A stretch of DNA of 64,000 bases from the NCBI GenBank assembly GCA_002049455.2, contig KV918765.1, positions 618,092 to 682,091 of the forward strand, in the 5' to 3' direction. The notes below the pieces were generated by a model. It saw only the letters and a list, made by a program, of their open reading frames with translations, searched no databases and was not told where the DNA came from. This DNA comes from Porphyra umbilicalis (Eukaryota > Rhodophyta > Bangiophyceae > Bangiales > Bangiaceae). Below, in pieces: positions 1 to 9,665 of the stretch (the first letter of the stretch is position 1; the number at the start of each line of letters is the position of its first letter). The translations under genes were made by a program, and so were the position numbers.

Positions 1-70
1 CGCGGGGCCCGACACGAGGTCCACAACGCCGTCATAGACGCCCACGCCGAGCGTCCACACGTCGGGGGCG

Positions 71-118
<48 letters not shown>

Positions 119-395
119 GCCGAGGCGGTGGCCGAGGCGGCGGTACCGCCGCCGCCGTCGGCCCCCGCGTCCGCGTCGGGGCGCCCGCCGCCCCCGCACC
201 GCCGCCGCCGCCCGCCGGTCGGCCCACACGCGTCCACCGTGGCGAGGGGCACGAGGAGTTTGGACGTGGCCATCACCGTCACTGGCGCCCCGTCGGCGGG
301 GGCGGCGGGGGTGGGGGCGGCGGTGGGGGCGGCGGGCGCCGCCGCGTCGGGCGGCGGCACCGCCGCCACCGCCGCCGACGCCGCCGCCGCCGCCC

Positions 396-433
<38 letters not shown>

Positions 434-668
434 GTCGTCGTCAGCGGCGCGCGGGGGTCCCCCCCGCGGGGACACCCCCGCCCGCGGCTGGCACCACGGC
501 GGTGATGAGGTGGTCCCGCCCGACCGCCGCGGCGAGCGCGTCGGGCGTCAGCGCCGGCGGCGGCGCGTCGGCGGGGGGGAAGAGGAAGGCGACGGCGGCG
601 GGCGGGAGGGCACACAGCGGCGGCAGCGTGAGGAGCGCGCCCGCGGTGAGGCGCGGGGGGGGGGGCAT
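1..668 (-). CDS. Unidentified protein, 3' part runs off the left edge
   Basis: I do not recognise this gene. On the minus strand a stretch beginning near 668 reads as a signal-like hydrophobic start (MPPPPRLTAGALLTLPPL) followed by a plausible soluble segment (LTPDALAAAVGRDHLITAVV). Further down, in another frame, come GAPVTVMATSKLLVPLATVD and, at the window edge, PDVWTLGVGVYDGVVDLVSG. Between them lie long Ala and Gly codon runs that probably cause apparent frame changes. The last segment faintly resembles kinase subdomain IX (D-x-W-x-L-G-V), but no other kinase motif is visible. The reading is a coherent minus-strand gene interrupted by low complexity, not an identified product. Confidence 0.3.
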
Positions 669-680
669 GCGCGCGACGTT

Positions 681-708
<28 letters not shown>
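681..708. repeat. Poly-G run of 28 bases
   Basis: An uninterrupted 28-base G run. It lies immediately upstream of the putative start of the minus-strand gene that ends at the left edge. Such runs are frequent in this window and are the likely source of many apparent frame changes. Confidence 0.95.
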
Positions 709-713
<5 letters not shown>

Positions 714-1393
714 CTGGCGGCCACACTGGCCGGGGGGGTGGGGGGGGGGGAGGCGCGACCGCGGCCACGTCGCCGCCACGGTGCCGTCCGTCTTGGGCGG
801 GGTCGGGCGATGGCCGCCAATGTTGCATGGGAGCAACTTCAGGGGGGATGCGTACAGATGTGGCGCCTTTGGATAGAATCCTCATCACACAGAGACGGAT
901 GCTCGTCCTCATTTAATCCTAGCCACAAAAATTGAGGATTTCATAGTATGTATAGGGCCTGCGGCCCGATTTGCTCACGCAGCCACATCGATTCTTGAGG
1001 TCGGCGTGACGCGAAATTGGGATCGTCCCCCAGTGCTCGGCAGATCAAGTGGAGGAACTCCCCGGGGTTTTCCGGTGGACCGTCCTGGCCAAGCCTCAAA
1101 ATTGGAATAGGGTAGGGCGAGATCTCTGACGCAAGACCGTCCTGGAAAGTTTCCAGTGGAAACAGCCCCGACGGTGGCGTTTGGACTTTACTCGGGATCA
1201 TCCTTGACTTCTACACAGTCGCTTGGAAACCCCACGCAGTAGGGGCCCCCGTCTGCCGCGCCGCCCGTCCCGCCGCTCGGCCGCCGTGTCGGTCGCCGCC
1301 CGCGGGGTCCCACCCGCCCCCGTTGGCAGCTGCCGCTGCCACCCCGCGGACCGTCCCGTGATGAATGGGCTCGGCGGGCGGTCGACGCCCAAG
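709..1393. other. Intergenic, no supportable gene
   Basis: Positions 709-800 are G-rich low complexity. From about 830 to 1200 the sequence is ordinary, less GC-biased DNA without a convincing reading frame. It lies between two divergently oriented candidate genes, so it may hold both promoters, but I see no recognisable element. Confidence 0.5.
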
Positions 1394-1926
1394 ATGGACG
1401 CGGCGGCGGCGGTGGGGGTCCCCCTCGACCGCCTCCCCGCGCTCCCCCTCCTCGCCTATGACGCGGTGCGGTCGTCGGCCGCGCTGCACGGCGCGGGCCT
1501 CCCCGCGTGCGTCCCCCCCATCCTTGCCGCCGCCGCCGCCGCGTATGTGGCGTTTGTGCTCGGCGTTGCCGCCGCCGCCGCCGCGGGCGCGGCGCTCGTC
1601 CTGGCCGTGGGGGGCGCGTGGCTCGCGTCGGCCGTCGCCGCCGCCGTTGCGGTCGTCACGTCCGTGGCGGCGGGCGTGATGGCGGCGTTGCTCGGCGCGG
1701 CGTTGACCGCCGCCGTCGTGGTGGGGGCGGGCGTCGCCGCCGCCGCCGCCGCGCTGTACGGCGCCGGTGTGGTGGCGGCGTGGGCGCTCGCCGCGGGCGG
1801 GGGGGAGGGGGATGCGGAGGAAGGGGAGGGGGGGGGGGGGGGCGCCCGGCGGGTGCCCCCGCACCCCCGCCGCCGCCGCCCGTGGGGGGGGTGGCGGCCA
1901 TTGGCGCGGCGCTGCCGGCGCTCTAG
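1394..1926 (+). CDS. Ala-rich multipass or hairpin membrane protein, unidentified
   Basis: From ATG 1394 the protein starts MDAAAAVGVPLDRLPALPLL. After about 40 residues it enters roughly 110 residues that are almost entirely hydrophobic (Ala, Val, Leu, Gly), enough for four or five membrane spans or one long hairpin. An acidic Gly/Glu segment follows (GGGEGDAEEGEGG), coded by a G-rich tract at 1799-1840. Read straight through, the frame becomes basic and meaningless beyond that tract. A neighbouring frame gives a sensible end, GGVAAIGAALPAL and a stop at 1926, so I place the C-terminus there and suspect an indel in the poly-G. An in-frame ATG at 1361 is the alternative start. No family is recognised; it is not an obvious transporter. 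Confidence 0.5.
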
Positions 1927-3708
1927 GCCAGTGGGGGGGGGGGGGGGGGTCTGCGCGCCGCTGCAGGTGGAGTGGCAGCGGGACGGGGCCGTGGGCGGGG
2001 TCCGCCTCGGGCTTCGCACCCGGTTTGAGGGGGGCGCCTGGCGTGCGCCCACACCCGTGTTGTCGGCCTCGACGAGAAGGTGCTGCCGCCGCACCGCTGC
2101 TGCCTTGTGCAGCAGGCCGGCCGTTCTTGGTTTGGTGTGTTTTGTGTTACAGAGCCCTTTTTTTTCTTCTTCCACTCGCTCCAGAGAGGACAGCGTCCCG
2201 TGGGACGGCCCGTGGTCTGTGGCCAACACGGCCGGCGCACCGTGTCGGATGTTTGTTGCACCATCCCGCGGGCGCGAGGATCCCTTTGCAACAAAGTTGC
2301 CGTGTCGCCCTCGCCGCCCTCGCCGACCCGCCACCCGCCGCCGCAAACGGTTTCCTCTCAGCCACATGCCCCTCTGGAGCGGCCACCCCACGCCGCGCGC
2401 CGGTGCAGTGGCGCACACTCGGTCTCGCTGGTCGCCCCTGTTGGGAACGTGTGGCCGCTGGTGTGTGCATCCCATGATGCGAGCCACGGACAGACGCATG
2501 CTCATGCCCAAGGCGCCTATTCTTTTCCGCCCCGCACGCCCGCTCACCACGTCTGCATGCCTGCTTTGTCCCCGGAAAGCACACCCGCGTGTGTCTCTGG
2601 TTGTCCCAATCATCGGGACAACCTGAGACATGATGTCATCATGACACGCGGATCATTCGCATGATGCGGATCATCCGCGTGGTTGTGCACATCCGCGGCA
2701 TCCCCGCTGGGCGCGCGGCAATCGACTGGGGCCTTGCACACCGGGAACGCTTCTCCGCGACGGATGGCCCGTCGGCCGCCACCCGCTGCACTTGCCGCCG
2801 ACGCGGCCGCCCGCGCGGGCACCCCCCCCCCGCCGCCAAATGCAGTGCCGCGGCCGAGGCGCCGGCAGGTGCTACCCCCCCCCCACCCCCCCCCACCCCC
2901 CCCCGCGGCGGCCAGTGCGGGCCCCCACCGCCCGCGGGCGGTGCGGGCCATGAGCGGCGGCGGCGGGGTGGCGAGCCCGACCGCCTGGCGGTCGAGGCGG
3001 GTGCCGCGCGCAGGCCACCGCGACGGGCGCTGCCGCCGCCGTCGGGCGGGCGGGCGGGCGGGCGGTCGCGGCCGAGCGCCCGCCTGCGCGCAGGGGCACG
3101 GTCACGCGGCGGGCCCCCCCCCCCCCCCCCCCCCCCCTCACCCCGAGCCCCTGCGTCACGGCGGACCGCGTCGGGCCGGCGGGGGCGCCGCCGCCCATGA
3201 GCGGCGCGCCCCCGCCGCCGGTCGAGCGACCGCCGGGGCGACGGCCGACGGGGCGGGCGGCAGGCGCGGGGCTCGGGGGGTGGGGGTGGCGCCGCTGCCG
3301 CCGGCGGCGCCCAAATGCAAGCGACGGCCGCGCCGCTGCGCGTGGCGCGGCTTGGGGGGGGGGGGGTGGGGGGCGCCACAATGCCTCTGCGCCGCGCCGC
3401 CGCCGTCGGGTCTGTCACGCGCGCGGTGTCGGTGTGGCTGCGCACGGGGGGGGGGGGGGGGGACGGCCGCGCGGCTGCGTGGTTAAAAGCCCCCCGTCGC
3501 GGCGCCGTCTGGGACGCCGCTTGCCCCTCACCCGACGACCGCCAGCCGCCCACGTGCAGCCGCCCGACGCCTTCTGTCCGCCTCCGTCACCGACGCCGTC
3601 GCCCTCCCCCCAACTCCCCTCCCGCCGGCAGGCCCACCGCGCCACCACCCGTCCCCTGACCGTCGTCTTGGGGCGTCGCTCCCCCTGTCGTCCCCCCCCG
3701 CTGTCGTC
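1927..3708. other. Intergenic with low-complexity tracts
   Basis: Positions 1927-2600 look like 3' UTR and spacer of the upstream gene. A short nested palindrome and direct-repeat patch (catgatg / catcatg, then repeated cggatcat) lies at 2630-2690. From 2700 to 3700 both strands stay open only because of Gly, Pro and Arg runs. I find no conserved motif and call no gene. Confidence 0.5.
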
Positions 3709-4298
3709 ATGGCCATCCGCACCTTCCCCACCCTGCTGCTCGTAGCTGCCGTGGCGGTCGTTGCCGCTGCCGTGGCCGCGCCCGTGCCCACTGACGGGGC
3801 GCCCGTGCCGCTCCGCGCCACCGCCGCCCGCATCGGCGGCGGGGCGGCGTTGCCGGCGGCGGCGGCGGCAGGGTCGGCCGCCGCCGCGGGCGGCGGCCGC
3901 GGCGCCCCCCCCCCCACCCCCGCCGATGCGGGCGCGCTGGGCGTGACCACCGTCCGCCGCTCCTACTACCGCCCCCCCGGTACGGCCCGCGGTCGGCGCC
4001 GACGCCGACGCCGACGCCCGCCGCCGCCTGCATTGCCGACGTGAATGCGTGCACGTGCCGCCTGTCGGCCCCCGACGACGCGTCGTCGTGCGTCGACGCG
4101 CCCGGCGGGGGCGGCGACTACTGCAAGGTCCGCCCGTGCGCGCCGAGCTACGTGTGCGACTGCCGCGGCGACACGCTGTGCTCCCGCAAGCGCATGACGT
4201 GGAAGGAGCTGGCGTGCACGGGGGCGGTCCGCTACGGGTTTTGCCAGTGCGACGTCGTGTCGGCGGTCAAGGAGATGATCCAACCGATGGGCGCGTGA
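3709..4298 (+). CDS. Small secreted 12-cysteine protein, member A
   Basis: ATG 3709 opens with a good signal peptide (MAIRTFPTLLLVAAVAVVAA, then AAVAAPVP). A Gly/Ala/Pro spacer and a Thr-Pro linker lead into a compact cysteine-rich domain that ends at a stop at 4298. The domain has 12 Cys: C-x6-C-x-C, a lone C, C-x4-C-x5-C... in fact YC-x4-C, C-x5-C-x-C-x5-C, then a C and a final C-x8-C-x-C. The core reads CAPSYVCDCRGDTLC. Signal and domain lie in different frames; the switch falls near the C run at 3971-3978, so an indel or a short unseen intron is likely. It has a paralogue at 32839-33490 with the same cysteine order. It is probably disulfide-bonded and exported, perhaps to the cell wall; the function is unknown. 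Confidence 0.65.
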
Positions 4299-4344
4299 GG
4301 GGCCGGAAGCGGCCGCTGGGGGGCGGGGCGCCGGCGCTAGTGGT

Positions 4345-4375
<31 letters not shown>

Positions 4376-5126
4376 GCGGCGGCGGTAGGCCAAGACAGCG
4401 GGGCCAGCGCAGACGCTGCTGCGGCGGCACCGTACCAGCCGTGCGGAGGCGGGCGTGGCAGCGTTGTGGTGGCAGCGCGGACCCGGCTGCTGGGCCTTCA
4501 AGGCGGCCGGGCACAGCGCGTCAGGCGTGGAGTGCAGGCGGCCGGTGGGATCGGGCGGCGCCGCCCCCTGTAACTATCCAGGGGGGTGGCAGGGCGCCAG
4601 TGGTAACAGTGTATCGTACATCGTCTGTGTGTTTGTAGCAACCGCTCTTGTTTTGTCTCTCCTTGCACGGACGCCGATCGCCCGCCCCAGCCGGCTGGCG
4701 CAGCGCCCACAGGGTGGCGCACCCGCCGGCCCACCGCCAGGAGGGAGAAGGTGGAACCCACAGAGGTCGGCCACCCGCCCAGCGCCAGCGTGCAGGTCTG
4801 TGGCGGGCGCCGCCCCAGAGCCAACGGCCCCACCGCGCCAGTGGCCAGCAACCAGCACCACGCGCGCCAGTCTGACTGGCAAACGGCGGGCCGACGACCC
4901 AGAGGACAAGGTGTGGGAAAGAGCCTGCGCACCCGCTCGTGCGCTGGCAGCGTCAACGCCAGACTGCACCCGCGCCCGCCGCGGCCACCAGCGCACCACG
5001 CCGAGGCACCAGCCCCCGCCCACGCGCCGCCACGCGACGAAAGCGCGGGGAGCGCACGGGCACCCGACGGCCGTCCCCGATCCCCACACCCTACCCAACC
5101 GCGCCACCCCCCGCCCCCCCTCCCAC
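4299..5126. other. Convergent intergenic region
   Basis: This lies between the stop of the 12-Cys gene and the stop of the converging zeta-carotene isomerase gene. It should hold both 3' UTRs. GCG-repeat low complexity occupies 4340-4390. The open frames seen here are Arg/Pro-rich and have no motif. Confidence 0.6.
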
Positions 5127-6324
5127 TCACCAGTGCCACCGCCCGACCAGCCGCAACACCGCCGGGTGCGCCGCGTACGCCGCCCACACAAACGCGGCCA
5201 CCCCCACGTACGCCCACCCGGCCCACTCGCGGGCCCACTCCCCCCCCCCACCGCCTGCCGCCCGTCCGCAAGCGCCACAAACGGCAGCAGCGAGGTGCGC
5301 CGCGCGTACGCGTCCCACTCGGCCCCATACCGCTCCCGCAGCCGCACATCCCCGTGCCACGCGCCAAACAGGTGGTGCGCAATCAACCCCGCCGACGCGA
5401 CCACGACCATGGACGAGCCGAGCCACGCGCCGTGCGCGACGCACCAGAGCACCTGCCCCCACAGCTGCGGGTGGCGCGTAATCCGCATGACGCCCGCCTC
5501 GTAAATGCGAAAGCCGGGCTTGGCGACCGCCGCCACCTCAGCCAAGTTAAACGTGGCCGGGTAGAGGAGGAGGAAGGAGAGCGCCGACGCCACCCACACC
5601 GCCTCGTGCACGCCGGGCACGCCCTGCAGGCGCCACAGCACCGCCCCGTCGTACCGGTGGGCGATAAAGTAGCCGATCGTCGCGACGGCGCCGGCAATGG
5701 AGGAGAGCGCAAAGACGACGCGGTACGCGCGCTCCCCCGTCACGGGGGTGACGCGCGCGCGCGCGCCGGCGAGCCCCGAGTGTAGCGCCGCAAACGCGGC
5801 GAGCGCGGCGAGCATCGTATAGTGCGACGCGTACTTGGTGGCGAGCAGCGTCGCCACGGGCGGACCGCCGGCCGCCGCCTCAGAGGCAGCGAGGGCGAGG
5901 GGGAAGGCCGCGCCGGCAATGGCGGTGGCGGCCGCCGCGGCCAACGCGGCGCGCGCCTCGGCGAGCACATCGTCGGTGCCGCCGCCGCCGCCGCCGTCAC
6001 CGCCGCCGCTACCGCCGTCGCCGCCGCCGCTGTCGCCCGTCACGGGCGTCGGCGCCGCCGTCGGCTCGGCGGCGGTGGGGGAAGGGGGGGGGGGCGTCGA
6101 CGCTGCCGCCAACGAGGCGGGAGGGGGGGGGGGGGCGCCGCCGCCGTGCCCGGCCCGCCCCCCGCCGCCGCGGTCGCGCGGGCGGCGGCGCGGCGCGGCC
6201 GCCGCGCAACGTGCGGCGCGCCCGCGGGTCGCCGCGCCGCCGTCGCGCCGCGCCGCGCCGCCGCCGGCCGCGCGCACAAGGCGGGTCGGGGGGCCCCGAG
6301 GGCAAAGGCGGGAGGGACGTGCAT
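5127..6324 (-). CDS. Z-ISO: 15-cis-zeta-carotene isomerase (NnrU-like, plastid)
   Basis: This heme-b integral membrane enzyme isomerises the 15-cis bond of 9,15,9'-tri-cis-zeta-carotene in the plastid, between PDS and ZDS. The match to plant Z-ISO is strong along the core: HSGLAGAR, GERAYRVVFALSS, FIAHRYDGAVLWRLQGVPGV, HEAVWVASALSF, LYPATFNLAEVAAV, GVMRITRHPQLWGQ, LIAHHLFGAWHGD and RRTSLLPFVALADGRQ. The conserved His residues include those known to ligate heme in the family. The last membrane span (AGWAYVGVAAFVWAAYAAHP) and a stop at 5127 lie in a neighbouring frame, after a C/G run at 5242-5250. The start is chosen at 6324 (MHVPPAFALGAPRPALCARP), which gives an Ala/Arg-rich transit peptide; another homopolymer at 6119-6136 separates it from the core. 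Estimated length is about 400 residues, slightly above plant forms because of low-complexity inserts. Confidence 0.88.
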
Positions 6325-6639
6325 GGTCGCTTGGGGGGGGGGGGGGGGGGGGGGGGGTCCGCACAGCGACAAGACGGGGAAGAGAGGGGGGGGGGTGCCG
6401 CGGCGACACAGCAGGAGAGACACGGCGGCAAGGCAGAGGGGTGGGGGGGGGGGGCGCCGCCGCTGGAAGCAACGGCGGCGGCCGCGGGGGCGTCGGCACC
6501 CGCACCGCGAAGGCGGAGGGGGGGCGGTGCCGCGCGGATAGCGGCGGCGGGGGTGGTCACGGCGGCATCGATTCGAGATTGGACGCGCGGTCGAGCGCCT
6601 GGAAGCACATCAGCCGCGCAAATGCAAACGGCGATGAAG
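6325..6639. other. Upstream region of the zeta-carotene isomerase gene
   Basis: Dominated by G-rich low complexity, including runs at 6333-6357 and 6386-6394, with no gene. It probably holds the promoter and 5' UTR of the minus-strand isomerase gene, but no element is recognisable. Confidence 0.5.
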
Positions 6640-6707
6640 ACTGAAAGCGCGTTCGCGAAAACACCCTGGACTTGCGAAACGACAAAAGTATTTTCACACG
6701 ACGAAAG
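6640..6707 (+). repeat. Dispersed repeat, copy 1 (68 bp)
   Basis: Starts actgaaagcgcgttcgcg and ends cacacgacgaaag. The same sequence, with a few substitutions, recurs at 17583-17650 in the same orientation. Both copies stop beside unrelated DNA, so this is a mobile or terminal sequence. Copy 1 sits 42 bases before the large inverted-repeat element. Confidence 0.8.
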
Positions 6708-6749
6708 TCACGAGCAAATTTTGAGGGTGTGCTCTGACAAGTGCATGGA

Positions 6750-7090
6750 GTAACTGAACACGCCCATCTGCTTTACTCAGATCCTTAGCTGACCAATCGG
6801 CAGGCGTTCTGAGATCCCGGTCAGAAACTGATCAATTCGACTCTCTCATCGACAGCAGGAGTTAGACAGCCACACACACAAGCTCCTTTCGAATTGTTGT
6901 GGCTTCGTATTGTTCTGGAACAACGCATCCTTTGATGTTCCGTATTCCCTGCGGAGTGTTTCCTGCACTTGCCCGCCCTTCGCTATCTTCTTTCTACCCC
7001 TTTCCCACCCCATGTATCTGTTCTGCTTGTATGCACAGGGGATGAAGCGGTCTCCCCCCTCCCCCCAGTCATTCCCTGTGCCTGCACAGT
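6750..7090 (+). repeat. Left terminal inverted repeat
   Basis: Left arm of the 6750-8099 element. The match to the right arm fades around ctgtgcctgcacagttg near 7080-7095. Confidence 0.85.
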
Positions 7091-7759
7091 TGTCCAGTCC
7101 TGTGACCACTTGTGTCATTTCCAGTCCCCGGCCACAAGGCGGGGGAACAGAGGACTGACGGGGAAGAGTGGGGACGGATAAAAGTGGGAGAGATAGGAAG
7201 CGGAGGAGAGGGAGAGGGGGAGGGGGGGGGGGAGAGAAGGAATGGGGGGGGGAGGGGGGGAGGAAGTGTAGAACAAAGGAGGAGGGCGGCTGGAGGATAA
7301 TGGATGACGCGGCGGCGATGGGGGCCTGCACTCGATGCAATCCACGCCGTGATGAGGCGAGACCTTTTTGAGGTGTGTCCCGATGACGGTGGCGGATTGA
7401 TCTTGGCACTTTGATTGGCTGAAGCTCGTTGCCCGCCCAAAATGGTTGGCGCCTTGGGTGGGTGCATTGCGGGCGGAACCCGCCCACTTTTGCGCATGCG
7501 GCACATCTGCGCTTGGATCGGTTGCTGCTCCGACAGCCCGGCTCGACGTTGTTTCTGATCCTGACGTCCCGGCCACCCCCCCCCTCCCCTGCTCCTCATT
7601 CCCCCCCTGTCCATTTTCCCCCGCCACCCGCCCCCCCCCATTCTATATCCCTACCTGTTCTTCGACCCCATTGCATTTTTACCATCACCCCAACCTCCGG
7701 TGTCTGGTGTTCGTCCTCCGTCTGTCCCACAGGTGAGGTCACCACTGGGGAAGTGGGCA

Positions 7760-8099
7760 GCTGCAGAGGCACAGGGGGGGGGGGGGAGAGGGGGGAGACC
7801 GCTTCATCCCCTGTGCATACAAGCAGAACAGATACATGGGGTGGGAAAGGGGTAGAAAGAAGATAGCGAAGGGCGGGCAAGTGCAGGAAACACTCCGCAG
7901 GGAATACGGAACATCAAAGGATGCGTTGTTCCAGAACAATACGAAGCCACAACAATTCGAAAGGAGCTTGTGTGTGTGGCTGTCTAACTCCTGCTGTCGA
8001 TGAGAGAGTCGAATTGATCAGTTTCTGACCGGGATCTCAGAACGCCTGCCGATTGGTCAGCTAAGGAACTGAGTAAAGCAGATGGGCGTGGTCAGTTAC
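7760..8099 (-). repeat. Right terminal inverted repeat
   Basis: Right arm of the same element, the reverse complement of the left arm apart from scattered differences and a longer G run near 7778-7789. Confidence 0.85.
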
Positions 8100-9299
8100 A
8101 CCCTCATTCTCTCGGGAAGCAACATTGTCGCCGCTGCTCACTGCGTTAAGTAGCAAGTGTGCAAGTCCGTCACACTGTGTGACGAGGTGACGATGTGGTG
8201 GCTCGACCCGATTTCTCCCCGAGCCGCAGCGTATCATCGCCGAGTTTGCGACGCGGGATGCACGCGTTTGATTGGACAGACCCGTCACATGTGATGTCGC
8301 AAACTGGATATTACGAAGGATTGAGTTGCTTGGAATGACCCTCATACTTTGTCTTATGACGCTCACATCCATCGAACAGCCATCGTTTCGTCACGTCCAG
8401 GCATATCCCGAAATGTTACGGGGGCACTCGTCATTGTAGTGAGTCCAGCCATTCCTCAGTCCACAATTGATATAAAGTTATCGTCGCGATGTGCCCCCCC
8501 CGCCAGGGCACCCCCCCAGAAGCCCCCCACAGAGCCCCCCCCCAGGCCCCCACCCGCACCCCCCCCCCGCGCCCCCCTCCAGCCCCCCCGAGGAGCCCAA
8601 CCCCCCCCCCCCCCCAAATCCCCCGCACGCCCCCCCCCCCCCCACACCCCCATGAGAGCCCCCCCCGTCGATTGTAGCCCACCTGCACGTCGAATCGACG
8701 GGGTGCATTTTTTTTTAAATACACCTCGCAAACGGCCCACACGACGATTTTTCCTTACGCAATCGACTGGGTGCTCTTCTGGATGAGATACTACATGCAT
8801 TATTCTCGGTCGCGCCATCGCTGCTGTCGAAGAGGGGCTGGCTGTCCATGCCTCCACGCCGACGCCTCCGAGACCCGACGTGTGGCTCTCTGCCGAGCAG
8901 CGATGCCACTGAGGGCCCACTCGGCCGTTGGTCGGCGCCGCCTACTCGTCTGCGCCATACTGGCTTGTGTTTGGGCAGTGGAGCGCTTGTCACACCGCAT
9001 CTGCTGTGGGCATTCGTGAAGCACAAGTGCCGCTGCCTACCTTTGAGAGGAATAGGATTAACGACAGCCAGGAGTCAACAAGGCAGGAGGAATGCAAAGA
9101 GAGTGGAAAAAGGACGTACGAGAGCCATAGGCAGAGAGACTCTTGATAACGTCTTTCGCAAAAAACAGATCGAAACAGCAGGCCCAAGAACAACGATCCT
9201 CCGCCAACTGCCTTGCCCCCAAAGCGGTTGTTGCCACGGCAGCGGCGGGGACAGTGCGGGGATTCAAGGCACACGTCGAGCCAGCGCCACCTTGATACC
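8100..9299. other. Intergenic, no supportable gene
   Basis: Ordinary-composition DNA apart from a C-rich minisatellite at about 8490-8660. Short open frames occur on both strands but none has a motif or a credible length. Confidence 0.5.
8490..8660. repeat. C-rich minisatellite
   Basis: Irregular repeats of C runs of 5-12 bases separated by short interruptions such as aga, gag and gcac. The opposite strand is G-rich and has strong G-quadruplex potential. Confidence 0.8.
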
Positions 9300-9665
9300 G
9301 CGGCTCTGGGGCGCCAGTGCCCCCTTGCGCCCCCCTTGAACCAAGAGCACGGACAGCTGCCAAGCACCGGATGGAACCGATGAGCGCGCAAAGTGCCACA
9401 AAACTGGCCGTCTGATCACCTTGTCGGCCACCCTGCCGCTTGGCGCGCTATGCGCGCCGCGCCCTGCCTTGCAACCTGGATACAATTTGTTTTTAGCCGT
9501 CCCTGCCCCCCTGCACCCCACTGCACCCAGTGCGCAGCCAGCTGCTTTGCACCGGACGGACCCGAAAAGTGCGCAGAGCGTCGCCAATCTGCCCGTCTGA
9601 CCACCTCGACGGCCGCTCCGCCACTTGGCGCGCCATGCTCGCCGCGCCGCTCCATGCGCGGACCG
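9300..9665. repeat. Diverged tandem duplication, unit about 185 bp
   Basis: The block around 9408 (ccgtctgatcaccttgtcgg) recurs at 9593 as cgtctgaccacctcgacgg, with similar flanks on both sides (caccggatggaaccg and caccggacggacccg). On the minus strand both units read similar peptides (LCALIGSIRC and LCALFGSVRC), so an old coding fragment may have been duplicated. No family is recognised. Confidence 0.6.

Larger units (their letters stand above)
6750..8099. mobile_element. Non-autonomous DNA element with about 340-bp terminal inverted repeats
   Basis: The left end reads gtaactgaacacgcccatct and the right end is its near-perfect reverse complement, stopping at 8099. The arms (about 6750-7090 and 7760-8099) match for roughly 340 bases with scattered differences. 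The centre (about 7090-7760) has purine-rich then pyrimidine-rich tracts and no transposase. The outer bases are compatible with a TA target duplication (TA followed by ACTGA...TCAGT and TA), as in Tc1/mariner-like elements, but TA is too short to be firm. The small open frames in the two arms are mirror copies of each other and not genes. It is best called a foldback or long-TIR element. Confidence 0.85.

Noticed and set aside
1-60. Protein kinase subdomain IX (DVWTLGVGVYD) on the minus strand at the window edge
   Set aside because: Only one weak motif. The upstream sequence lacks the HRD, DFG and APE landmarks and is mostly Ala runs.
1211-3553. Long open frames on both strands through GC-rich DNA (for example 300-400 codons of Arg/Pro/Ala)
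   Set aside because: In GC-rich repeats stop codons are rare by composition. These frames have no motifs and overlap better candidates in other frames.
6910-7939. Two small genes starting MFWNNASFDVPYSL at both ends of the long-TIR element
   Set aside because: They are mirror images produced by the inverted repeats and have no other support.
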